From: Paraburkholderia sp. CNPSo 3274
Lineage (GTDB): Bacteria > Pseudomonadota > Gammaproteobacteria > Burkholderiales > Burkholderiaceae
DNA length: 42,016 nt
Reading direction: 5' to 3'
Assembly: GCF_024206475.1 (NCBI RefSeq)
Contig: NZ_JAMBPR010000073.1
Coordinates: forward strand, 1 to 42,016
In this document: positions 15,072 through 23,315 of the stretch, one piece after another
Position numbering within the stretch: position 1 is the first letter of the stretch
Layout of the letters: each line of letters begins with the position of its first letter
Notes under the pieces: model-generated
What the model was told of the DNA's origin: nothing
Seen by the model: the letters and a program-made list of their open reading frames with translations, nothing else
The model's database searches: none
Made by a program: the position numbers and the translations under genes

Positions 15072-16604
15072 TCAAATCTGCCGGCGCATTTCCGCCGCTG
15101 GCAGCTTCATCATCTGCCGGTACTTCGTGACCGTGCGGCGCGCCACCTGCACGCCCTGCTTTTCGAGTTCCTGCGTGAGGATGACGTCGGAAAGCGGGTC
15201 GCGCGGATCTTCGGCGCCGATCATCTCCTTGATGAGCGCGCGCACCGCAGCCGCCGAGCACGTGCCGCCCGTGCGCGTCTCCAGCTCGCGCGGGAAAAAG
15301 CGCTTGAACTCGAAGATGCCGCGCGGCGTGGCCATGTACTTGTTGCCCGTGGCGCGCGACACGGTCGACTCGTGCAGGCCCAGTTCTTCAGCGACATCGC
15401 GCAGCAGCATGGGCCGCAGCGCGATTTCGCCGTACTGGAAAAACGCCTTCTGACGCGCGACGATGCACTCGCCCACGCGCAGGATCGTCTCGCAGCGCTT
15501 GTGCGCGTTGCGGATCAGCCAGCGCGCTTCCTGCAGTTGTTGGGCGAGCGGCGAGCGGCTCGTCTGATCCGAGCGCGCGAACATCTCCGCATAGAGCTTG
15601 TGGATGCGCGCCCGCGGCTCGATGGCCGGGTTCACGCTCACCACCCACTTTCCGCGCACCTGACGCACGATCACGTCGGGAATGACATAGCCGCCGTCCG
15701 CACGTCCATAGTGGTTGCCCGGTTTCGGATCGAGGCGGCGCACGAGCGCACTCGCGGCCTGCAGCGAGGCGGCGTCGCAGCCGAGCTGGCGCTGCAGCTC
15801 CCCGTGCTCGCGGCGCGCGAGGCGCTCGAGATGCTGCGAGACGATCTGCATCGCCAGTTCGCGATGCGGGGTGTCGTGAGGCATCGCATCGAGCTGAAGT
15901 ACGAGGCATTCGGAGAGCGAACGCGCACCGATGCCGGGGCGATCGAGCGTCTGCACCACGCGCAGCGCCACACGCAGACGGTCCTCGTCGAGCGTGTCGC
16001 CCGCGCCCTCCATGTCGGCGAGATCGGCGAGGTCCTGCCGCAGGTAGCCGTCGTCGTCGAGCGCCTCGATCACGATCTGCGTTGCGATCCGGTCAAGGTC
16101 GTCGAGCGGCGAGAGGCGCAGCGCCTCATGCAACTGCTCGCGCAGCGTGAGCGGCACGCGCACCCAGTCGGAGGCCTCGGAATCGCCATCCTCGCCGCCG
16201 CGATAGCTCGACGTGCGCAACGCGCCCGACGAAGGCATCTCGGCGGTATAGCCCGAGCCTTCGTCGCTGTAGCTGGCCTCGGCGTACGAGGTCTCGGCGT
16301 AGGGAGACGTCTCCTGCGGCATGCCGCCATCGAGGTCGGACTCGCCCGCGCCTTCCGTCGCCATGGCGGGGGCTTCGGCCATGGGTGCCGCCGCTGAGCC
16401 GATGCCCGCCGCGCCGTCGGCCGCTTCGGCGGCCTCGCCGGTCTCCGAGGCGGGCGCAACATATTCGAGGAACGGGTTGGTGTCGAGCGCCTCGCGCAGC
16501 TCCTGCTGGAATTCGAGCGACGACAGCTGCAGCAGCCTCACCGCCTGCTGAAGACGCGGCGTGAGCGCCAGATGCTGGCGCGCGTGTAACGCGATGGAAG
16601 GCAT
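15072..16604 (-). CDS. rpoN: RNA polymerase sigma-54 factor RpoN
   Basis: Sigma-54 directs RNA polymerase to -24/-12 promoters and needs an enhancer-binding ATPase. The 510-residue product has the Gln/Leu-rich region I (LTPRLQQAVRLLQLSSLEFQ), a long acidic, low-complexity region II (about residues 55-150), the core-binding and HTH regions, and the C-terminal RpoN box ARRTVTKYRQ (from residue 488; consensus ARRTVAKYRE). The start MPSIALHARQ fits the family, and the frame is open 15 codons further upstream. None of lptB, hpf or ptsN, the usual rpoN neighbours, is present, so this is probably the second, stand-alone copy known in Burkholderiales. A sigma-54-type promoter lies just upstream, suggesting autoregulation. 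Confidence 0.94.
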   Translation of the reverse strand: MPSIALHARQHLALTPRLQQAVRLLQLSSLEFQQELREALDTNPFLEYVAPASETGEAAEAADGAAGIGSAAAPMAEAPAMATEGAGESDLDGGMPQETSPYAETSYAEASYSDEGSGYTAEMPSSGALRTSSYRGGEDGDSEASDWVRVPLTLREQLHEALRLSPLDDLDRIATQIVIEALDDDGYLRQDLADLADMEGAGDTLDEDRLRVALRVVQTLDRPGIGARSLSECLVLQLDAMPHDTPHRELAMQIVSQHLERLARREHGELQRQLGCDAASLQAASALVRRLDPKPGNHYGRADGGYVIPDVIVRQVRGKWVVSVNPAIEPRARIHKLYAEMFARSDQTSRSPLAQQLQEARWLIRNAHKRCETILRVGECIVARQKAFFQYGEIALRPMLLRDVAEELGLHESTVSRATGNKYMATPRGIFEFKRFFPRELETRTGGTCSAAAVRALIKEMIGAEDPRDPLSDVILTQELEKQGVQVARRTVTKYRQMMKLPAAEMRRQI

Positions 16605-16941
16605 GGCAATCCCGTTTTGTTGAATTGAGTGGTAGCACCCCTCATGCAACAGCCATGCCAGTTTTTACAACGCACTGTTTTGAAACGGGATCGGCGTTGC
16701 AACATAGGCTGCGCGAGTCACTTTTCCGACCCCGCCGTGGAGATTTTTACAAAGGTACGGAAAAATTGTTGCGCGTGCCGGGTGGGGAAACCGTGGCCGC
16801 ATGAAGCGGCGGCGATCCCGCATAGTGGGCCGCGCAAGCGGCTTCCGGCTGGCTTTCAACGGCGCACCGAGCGAGCACGGACGCGGCGAGGCACGCACCT
16901 TGCGGAGGGAAGCCGCGACCACAACCAGAAAGGGAGTAGCC
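16605..16941. other. Divergent intergenic region, rpoN / BON protein
   Basis: About 337 bases. It carries the candidate sigma-54 promoter of rpoN near its left end and two copies of TTTTTACAA (about 16661 and 16743). No clear enhancer site was found; one minus-strand TGT-N10-ACG is a near-miss to TGT-N10-ACA. The BON-gene promoter was not resolved. Confidence 0.4.
16644..16660 (-). promoter_or_regulatory. Sigma-54 (-24/-12) promoter of rpoN
   Basis: On the minus strand the sequence TGGCATGGCTGTTGCAT matches the consensus TGGCACG-N4-TTGCW with a single change (C to T at position 6) and exact GG-N10-GC spacing. Transcription would start near 16634, about 30 bases before the rpoN ATG. The same strand and short leader make it a good candidate autoregulatory promoter. 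Confidence 0.65.
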
Positions 16942-17289
16942 ATGAAGCGCATTCTGATCCTCAAAACCGCGGCTGGCGCCGCCTGCATGACGTTCGCACT
17001 GATGGCCGGTGCGCAGACCACGACGAACAGTTCCGCGCCCGCGGGCAGTTCGGAATCCATGGGCCAGCATGTTGACGACGCAACCATCACGACCAAGGTC
17101 AAGGCCGAACTGCTCGGCGCGAAGAACGTGAAGTCCGAGCACATCCACGTGAAGACGCGTAATGGCGTGGTCTCGCTGACCGGCACCGTGCCGAGCGCCG
17201 AGGACCGCGACAACGCCAAGCAGGTCGTGGAAGGCGTTTCGGGCGTGAGTTCGGTGAAGAACCATCTGAAGGTCTCGGCGGCGAGCTGA
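16942..17289 (+). CDS. BON-domain periplasmic protein (OsmY-like)
   Basis: This is a 115-residue secreted protein. Residues 1-24 (MKRILILKTAAGAACMTFAL) form a signal peptide ending Ala-Gly-Ala-Gln. One BON domain covers about residues 45-112, with the typical start ITTKVKAELL, the strand KTRNGVVSLTGTV, and the end SVKNHLKV. BON domains are linked to phospholipid or membrane binding and envelope stress, as in OsmY. A GGGAG ribosome site precedes the ATG, and a strong terminator follows. It is divergent from rpoN. BON proteins also occur in the hypoxia locus of B. cenocepacia, consistent with the other neighbours. Confidence 0.9.
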   Translation: MKRILILKTAAGAACMTFALMAGAQTTTNSSAPAGSSESMGQHVDDATITTKVKAELLGAKNVKSEHIHVKTRNGVVSLTGTVPSAEDRDNAKQVVEGVSGVSSVKNHLKVSAAS

Positions 17290-17333
17290 TAGCTCCGCCG
17301 GGCCACCGGATCGAGCCAGTTTCAAGCCAGACC

Positions 17334-17363
17334 GCGCCGGCGGCTTCCCCCGCCGGCGCTTTT
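17334..17363 (+). terminator. Rho-independent terminator after the BON gene
   Basis: A perfect 10-bp GC stem, GCGCCGGCGG/CCGCCGGCGC, closes a 6-base loop and is followed by TTTT. It lies 45 bases after the BON stop codon and just before the convergent aldo/keto reductase gene. Confidence 0.85.
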
Positions 17364-17384
17364 CATGCCAGCTTCATCCCTGCC

Positions 17385-18436
17385 TCATTCCTCTTCCTGC
17401 CGCGATTGTCTGAGCTGTGCGCGCCGCTGCTCGCCCTGACGCGCGAGCATCCAGCCCGGATACTCTGCGGGCAGTCCGCTCGCCTCGCCAAGCACGCCTA
17501 ACTCTTCGACACTGAGCTTCACTTTCGTCGCGGCGATGTTGTCGTCGAGCTGGTCCACGCGTTTCGCGCCGATGATCACCGATGTCACCGCCTTCTGATG
17601 CAACAGCCACGCGAGCGCGATCTGCGCGACCGACACGCCTTTGGCCTGCGCGATCGGCCGCATCGCGTCCACGCAGTCCCATGCACGCTCGCGGTTCACG
17701 GGCGGAAAATCGAAGGTCGTGCGGCGGCTGCCCGCCTCGCCTTGCTGGTCGCGCCCGTACTTGCCGCTCAAGAGCCCGCCCGCGAGCGGACTCCAGACCA
17801 TCAGTCCGAGCCCTTCGCTTTCCAGCATCGGCACGAGTTCGCGTTCGAGATCGCGCCCCGCGATCGTGTAGTAGGCCTGCAGCGACTCGAAGCGCGCGAG
17901 CCCTTCGCGCTTTGCAATGCCGAGCGCCTTCACGATCTGCCAGGCCGCCCAGTTCGAAACGCCGACGTAGCGCACGTGCCCCTGCTGCACGAGCGCATCG
18001 AGCGCGCGCACCGTCTCCTCGATCGGTGTAACGCGGTCGAAGGCATGAACCTGATAGAGGTCGATGTGCTCGAGCTGCATGCGTTTCAAGCTCGCCTTCG
18101 CGCCGTCCATGATGTGATAGCGCGTGGCGCCGCGCTCGTTCGGCGACGAGCCCATTTCGCCGAACACCTTGGTCGCGATCACCACCTGCTCGCGCGCGAT
18201 CTTGAGGTTCTTGAGCGCCTGGCCGGTGATCTGCTCGGAAACGCCTTGCGAGTAGACATCGGCCGTGTCGATGAAATTGACGCCTGCGTCTAGCGCGCGT
18301 CCAACAAGCCGTTCGGCGTCGGACTGCTGGAGATCGCCGATCTGGTTCCAGATGCCGGCGCCGCCGCCGAACTCATCGTGCCGAGGCAGAGTTCCGAAAC
18401 GAACAGGCCGGTGCGACCCAGTAGGTTGTAACGCAT
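17385..18436 (-). pseudogene. Aldo/keto reductase with a single-base frameshift
   Basis: The N-terminus MRYNLLGRTGLFVSELCLGT is in one frame, and the rest (FGGGAGIWNQIGDL onward) is in another. The junction reads ATGAGTTCGGC where relatives would read ATG-ACG-TTC-GGC (Met-Thr-Phe-Gly), so one base is missing between 18372 and 18373. Total length is 1052 bases, one short of 351 codons. Apart from this the gene is complete: NAD(P)H-dependent aldo/keto reductase with the catalytic tetrad segments DTADVYSQG, ATKVFG and YQVHAFD. A GGAG site precedes the ATG. It is either a recent pseudogene or a sequencing error. Substrate unknown. Confidence 0.85.
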
Positions 18437-18665
18437 GGTGTGACTCCGTCGTGGTTCGAGGGAAAGTCCAACGCGGCGAGGATACTGCGTTCGCGGCGCG
18501 CCTGCCGGACGGCCGCCACGGCTTGAAACGCCGCAAGGCGGCCGTACATCCGTGCTTACGCACTGCAACGCCAGCACCCGGCCCGCCCCGTGCCAGGCAG
18601 GCGCGCACGAAAGCTGCGAGACTGGCAGACGTGCAATGCTGCCGCCTCTGCCGCCTGCTATCCGC

Positions 18666-21600
18666 ATGACAACGCCTTCGCCCGTATCCGATCCGCACGC
18701 GTCCGAAGCTGCCGCCAATCCCGACGGCGCGGACAGCGACGTGCTCGCGCGCTTTCATCCGGCCGTGGCCGGCTGGTTCCGGCGCAGCTTCGACGCGCCC
18801 ACTGCCGCGCAGCGCGCCGCATGGCCGCTCATCGCGAGCCGGCGCGCGACGCTGGTGGCCGCCCCGACCGGCTCGGGCAAGACGCTCACCGCCTTTCTCG
18901 CCGCGCTCGACGAACTGGTGTGCGAAGGCCTCTCGAACGGCGGCGCGCTGCCCGACACGACGCTCGTCGTCTACGTGTCGCCGCTCAAGGCGCTCTCCAA
19001 CGACATCCGGCTCAATCTCGAACGGCCGCTCGAAGGTATCGGCGCGGAACTCGCGCGCCTCGGCTTGCCGCCGGTCGACATCCGTACCGCGGTGCGCACC
19101 GGCGACACGCCGCAGCCCGAGCGCGCAGCGCTCCGAAAACGCGCACCGCACATTCTCGTCACGACGCCCGAATCGCTCTACGTGCTGCTCGGCTCCGAAT
19201 CGGGCCGCCGCATGCTGGCGAGCGCGCGCAGCGTGATCGTCGACGAGATTCACGCACTCGCGGGCAACAAGCGCGGCTGCCATCTCGCGCTGAGTCTCGA
19301 GCGGCTCGACGCGTTGCGCGGCTCGCGCCTGCTGCGTATCGGGCTTTCGGCCACGCAAAAGCCGATCGAAACCGTCGCGCGCTTTCTGGTGGGCATGGGC
19401 GACGCGGCGCAAGATCCGAACGCCAGGCCGCCCGCGTGCGAGATCGTCGATGTGGGCCATACGCGCACGCGCGACCTTGCGATAGAAATGCCGCCCGTGC
19501 CGCTCGAAGCCGTGATGGCGAACGATGTGTGGGAGCGTGTGTACGACCGCATGGCCGAACTCGTCGCCCTGCACCGCACGACGCTCGTGTTCGTCAACAC
19601 GCGCCGCATGGCCGAGCGCGTGGCGCGCCATCTCACCGACCGTCTGGGCGCCGAAGCCGTGGCCGCGCACCACGGCAGCCTCGCGCGCGAGCATCGTTTT
19701 CTCGCTGAGCAGCGGCTAAAGAGCGGCGATCTGCGCGTGCTCGTGGCGACGGCGTCGCTCGAACTGGGCATCGATATCGGCGACGTCGATCTCGTTTGCC
19801 AGATCAGCTCGCCGCGCTCAATCGCGGCCTTCCTGCAGCGCGTCGGGCGCTCGGGCCACCAGGTTGGCGGCGTGCCGAAGGGACGGCTCTTCCCCACGTC
19901 GCGCGACGACCTGATCGAATGTGCGGCGCTACTGGATAGCGTGCGGCGCGGCGAACTCGATCGCCTCGCGCTGCCGCAGGCGCCGCTCGATGTGCTCGCG
20001 CAGCAGATCGTCGCGGAAGTGGCCTGCGAGGCTTGGGAAGAAGACGCGCTCTACGCACTCGTGCGGCGCGCCACGCCATGGGCGGCGCTCGAACGCGCGC
20101 AGTTCGACGCCGTGCTGCGCATGCTCGCCGAGGGTTACACGAGCCGCCACGGGCCGCGCGCCGCCTACCTGCATCGCGACGTGGTGAGCCACACGCTGCG
20201 TGCGCGGCGCGGTGCGCGGCTCGTCGCGCTCACTTCGGGCGGCACGATTCCCGACAACGCCGACTACTCGGTGCTGCTCGAGCCGCAGGGTGTGCAGATC
20301 GGCACCGTCAACGAGGACTTCGCCGTCGAAAGCCTCGCGGGCGATGTTTTCCAGCTCGGCAACGCCTCGTACCGGATCCTGCGCATCGAGGCGGGCCGTG
20401 TGCGCGTGGAAGACGCCCAAGGGCAGCCGCCCAACATACCGTTCTGGCTGGGCGAGGCGCCGGGCCGCAGCGACGAGCTTTCGTTCGCGATTTCGCGGCT
20501 GCGCAAGCAGGTGGAAGCTGCGCTGATCGATGCGAGCGCAAACACTAGCGCGACGGATGACGCCGCGTCGGCCGCCGTGGTCGATCGCGCCACGGCTGCG
20601 CTCGCCGCTTCGCTCGAGATCGACGATGCCGCCGCGCGCCAGATCGTCGAATATCTCACGCGCGCCCGCGCCGCGCTCACGGTGTTGCCCACGCAGGACA
20701 CCCTCGTCATGGAGCGCTTTTTCGACGAGGCGGGCGGCACGCAGCTCGTGATCCACACGCCGTTCGGCAGCCGCCTGAACCGCGCGTGGGGCCTCGCGCT
20801 GCGCAAGCGTTTTTGCCGCCAGTTCAACTTCGAGCTGCAGGCCGCCGCGACCGAGGACGCCATCATTCTCTCGCTCACCGGTGCGCACAGCTTCGCGCTG
20901 GACGAGGTGTGGCGCTATCTCCATTCGAATTCCGCAGAGCATCTGCTCGTGCAGGCGCTGCTCGACGCACCGCTCTTCGGCGTGCGCTGGCGCTGGAATG
21001 CGACCACTTCGCTCGCGCTGCCGCGTCAGACCAGCGGGCGCAAGACGCCGCCGCAGATCCAGCGCATGCGCAGCGAAGACCTGCTCGCGGCCGTGTTTCC
21101 CGACCAGGCGGCGTGCGTCGAAAACATCGCGGGCGAGCGCGAAGTGCCGCGCCATCCGCTCGTCGACCAGACGCTCGACGACTGCCTGCACGATGCTATG
21201 GATACCGAAGCATGGATCGCGCTCCTGCGGCGCATCGAGGCGGGCGACCTGAAGCTCGTGGTACGCGAACTGCCTGCGCCCTCGCCGCTCGCGGCCGAAA
21301 TCCTCACCGCGCGCCCCTACGCATTCCTCGACGACGCCCCGATCGAAGAACGCCGCACCCAGGCCGTGCTGTCGCGCCGCTGGAGCGACCCCGAATCCAC
21401 CGACGATCTCGGCGCGCTGGACCCCGAAGCGATTGCGAGCGTGCGCGAAGAAGCCTGGCCGCAAGTACGCGACGCCGACGAAATGCACGATGCGCTCACG
21501 AGCCTCGGCGCGCTAGCCGAAAGCGAGGCGCAGCAGGAGCCGCAGTGGCTCGCATGGCTCGCCGGTCTGGCGGCGGCGGGCCGCGCAACGCGGCTGCCGG

Positions 21601-23264
21601 TCGCGGACCACGACGCGCTGTGGGTGGGCATCGAGCGGCTCGCATGCGTCCGGGCCATCTACCCACAGGCGCAGTGCGAGCCGCCGCTCACGCCGCCACC
21701 TGAATACGCGGATACGTGGACCGAGGACGCGGCGCTCGCCGAGATCGTGCGCGCACGCCTGTCGGGCTTCGGACCGCTCACGGTCGCGCAGGTGGCGCGG
21801 CCGCTCGCGCTGGAGGCGAGCGTGGCGGCGCTCGCGCTCACGCGCCTCGAAACCGAAGGCACCGTGATGCGCGGACGCTTCACGCCACAAGCGATGAGCG
21901 GCGGCCAGGAGGAATGGTGCGAACGCCATCTGCTCGCACGCATCCACCGCTATACGGTGCGCAAGCTCCGGCGCGAAATCGAGCCGGTCGAGCGTCACGA
22001 CTTCATGCGCTTCCTGTTCGAGTGGCAACGCGTGGCGCCCGGCACGCGCGGCTCGGGCCGCGACGCGCTGGCCGCCGTGCTCGACCAGCTCGAAGGCTGG
22101 GAAGCCTCGGCGCTCGCGTGGGAGGACGACATCCTGCCGGCGCGCATCGACGATTACACGCCCATGCTGCTCGACGATCTGTGCCGCTCAGGGCGCCTCG
22201 CCTGGGCACGGCTGCCCGCGCGCGCGGCGGCTGCTTCGACGGTACGCAGTACGCCGGTCGTGCTGCTCGCGCGCCGCGAACTCGCGCGCTGGATGGCGCT
22301 CGTCGAAACGCCCGGCACGGCCGGTCTATCGGCGCGCGCGCAGCGCGTCTACGAGGCGCTGCTGCGGCACGGCGCGATGTTCTTCGACGAACTGGCCGCC
22401 GACGCGCACTTGCTCGGCGTCGAACTGGAGAATGCGCTTGGCGAACTGGTGGCGGCGGGCCTCGTCAACGCAGACAGCTTTGCCGGGCTGCGTGCGCTCG
22501 TGAAGCCGGCGGCGCAGCGCAGCGCGCATCATGGCAGACGCCGGCCGCGCGGCTTCGGGCCGCTCGCGGGCGGCATGGCCGACGCGGGGCGCTGGGCGAC
22601 GCTGCGGCGCGTTGCGTTGGCCAATGGGTTGGCCGATAAGTTGGCCGCTCCGCTTGCAAATCTGGACGACGAGGCGGCGCTCGTCGCGGCGGAATCGGCT
22701 ATATCGAATTCGGGCGTAGCAGCGGGCCCGCGCTCGCGGGCGCTTGCGCGTGCAAGGCAAACGACCGCCAGCACGGCGCGCCGCGCGCCCGCCGACCCGG
22801 ACCTGCTGGAGCACGTCGCCAAAGTGCTACTGCGCCGTTACGGCGTGGTCAGTTGGCACCTGCTCGGACGCGAGGCGGCGTGGCTGCCGCCCTGGCGCGA
22901 TCTGCTGCGCGTGCTGCATCGCATGGAGGCGCGCGGCGAGGTGCGCGGCGGGCGCTTCGTCACCGGCATTTCGGGCGAACAGTTCGCGCTGCCCGAAGCC
23001 GTGGCGCTGCTGCGCGACGTGCGGCGGCGCGCTGCGGCACAAGGCGAAGGCGGCGCGCTCGTTTGCATGAGCGCCGCCGATCCGCTCAATCTCGTCGGCA
23101 CGCTGCTGCCCGGCGAGAAAGTGCCCGCGCTCGCCGGCAACCGCATCGTGTTCCGCGACGGCATGCCGGCCGCCACCCTCGTTGCCGGCCGCTTCGGTTT
23201 TCTCGGCGACTTCGACGAGAGCATGCGCGCCGAACTCCGCGCGCGGCTCGCCAAGCCCTGGTGA
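18666..23264 (+). CDS. lhr: Large DEAD/DEAH helicase, Lhr family
   Basis: This 1532-residue protein is an ATP-dependent 3'-5' superfamily 2 helicase implicated in DNA repair. The N-terminal core has Walker A APTGSGKT (66-73), the DEIH box (VDEIHALAG), motif III-like GLSATQKPIE, and the second RecA domain with LVATASLELGIDIG and QRVGRSGH. The winged-helix and Lhr-specific beta-barrel domains follow, and the long C-terminal extension of enterobacterial-type Lhr is present. I chose the ATG giving MTTPSPVSDP; another Met lies 10 codons upstream, and neither has a clear ribosome site. No ligase or nuclease partner is adjacent. The long minus-strand open frames inside it are codon-bias shadows. Confidence 0.92.
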   Translation: MTTPSPVSDPHASEAAANPDGADSDVLARFHPAVAGWFRRSFDAPTAAQRAAWPLIASRRATLVAAPTGSGKTLTAFLAALDELVCEGLSNGGALPDTTLVVYVSPLKALSNDIRLNLERPLEGIGAELARLGLPPVDIRTAVRTGDTPQPERAALRKRAPHILVTTPESLYVLLGSESGRRMLASARSVIVDEIHALAGNKRGCHLALSLERLDALRGSRLLRIGLSATQKPIETVARFLVGMGDAAQDPNARPPACEIVDVGHTRTRDLAIEMPPVPLEAVMANDVWERVYDRMAELVALHRTTLVFVNTRRMAERVARHLTDRLGAEAVAAHHGSLAREHRFLAEQRLKSGDLRVLVATASLELGIDIGDVDLVCQISSPRSIAAFLQRVGRSGHQVGGVPKGRLFPTSRDDLIECAALLDSVRRGELDRLALPQAPLDVLAQQIVAEVACEAWEEDALYALVRRATPWAALERAQFDAVLRMLAEGYTSRHGPRAAYLHRDVVSHTLRARRGARLVALTSGGTIPDNADYSVLLEPQGVQIGTVNEDFAVESLAGDVFQLGNASYRILRIEAGRVRVEDAQGQPPNIPFWLGEAPGRSDELSFAISRLRKQVEAALIDASANTSATDDAASAAVVDRATAALAASLEIDDAAARQIVEYLTRARAALTVLPTQDTLVMERFFDEAGGTQLVIHTPFGSRLNRAWGLALRKRFCRQFNFELQAAATEDAIILSLTGAHSFALDEVWRYLHSNSAEHLLVQALLDAPLFGVRWRWNATTSLALPRQTSGRKTPPQIQRMRSEDLLAAVFPDQAACVENIAGEREVPRHPLVDQTLDDCLHDAMDTEAWIALLRRIEAGDLKLVVRELPAPSPLAAEILTARPYAFLDDAPIEERRTQAVLSRRWSDPESTDDLGALDPEAIASVREEAWPQVRDADEMHDALTSLGALAESEAQQEPQWLAWLAGLAAAGRATRLPVADHDALWVGIERLACVRAIYPQAQCEPPLTPPPEYADTWTEDAALAEIVRARLSGFGPLTVAQVARPLALEASVAALALTRLETEGTVMRGRFTPQAMSGGQEEWCERHLLARIHRYTVRKLRREIEPVERHDFMRFLFEWQRVAPGTRGSGRDALAAVLDQLEGWEASALAWEDDILPARIDDYTPMLLDDLCRSGRLAWARLPARAAAASTVRSTPVVLLARRELARWMALVETPGTAGLSARAQRVYEALLRHGAMFFDELAADAHLLGVELENALGELVAAGLVNADSFAGLRALVKPAAQRSAHHGRRRPRGFGPLAGGMADAGRWATLRRVALANGLADKLAAPLANLDDEAALVAAESAISNSGVAAGPRSRALARARQTTASTARRAPADPDLLEHVAKVLLRRYGVVSWHLLGREAAWLPPWRDLLRVLHRMEARGEVRGGRFVTGISGEQFALPEAVALLRDVRRRAAAQGEGGALVCMSAADPLNLVGTLLPGEKVPALAGNRIVFRDGMPAATLVAGRFGFLGDFDESMRAELRARLAKPW

Positions 23265-23315
23265 GGCGCGCTGGATGCGCGAGGATGGGACTGGCTGTTA
23301 GTTGCGTTGCGCCGA

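Noticed and set aside
17385..19694. 769-codon minus-strand frame appearing as one protein ending in an aldo/keto reductase
   Set aside because: Only the last part is real. The upstream part is the antisense of the helicase gene, and the true N-terminus of the reductase is in another frame after a one-base deletion.
19929..21488. 519-codon minus-strand frame inside the Lhr helicase gene
   Set aside because: No known domain, Arg/Ala/Glu-rich composition typical of antisense frames in high-GC genes, and the plus-strand helicase is unambiguous.
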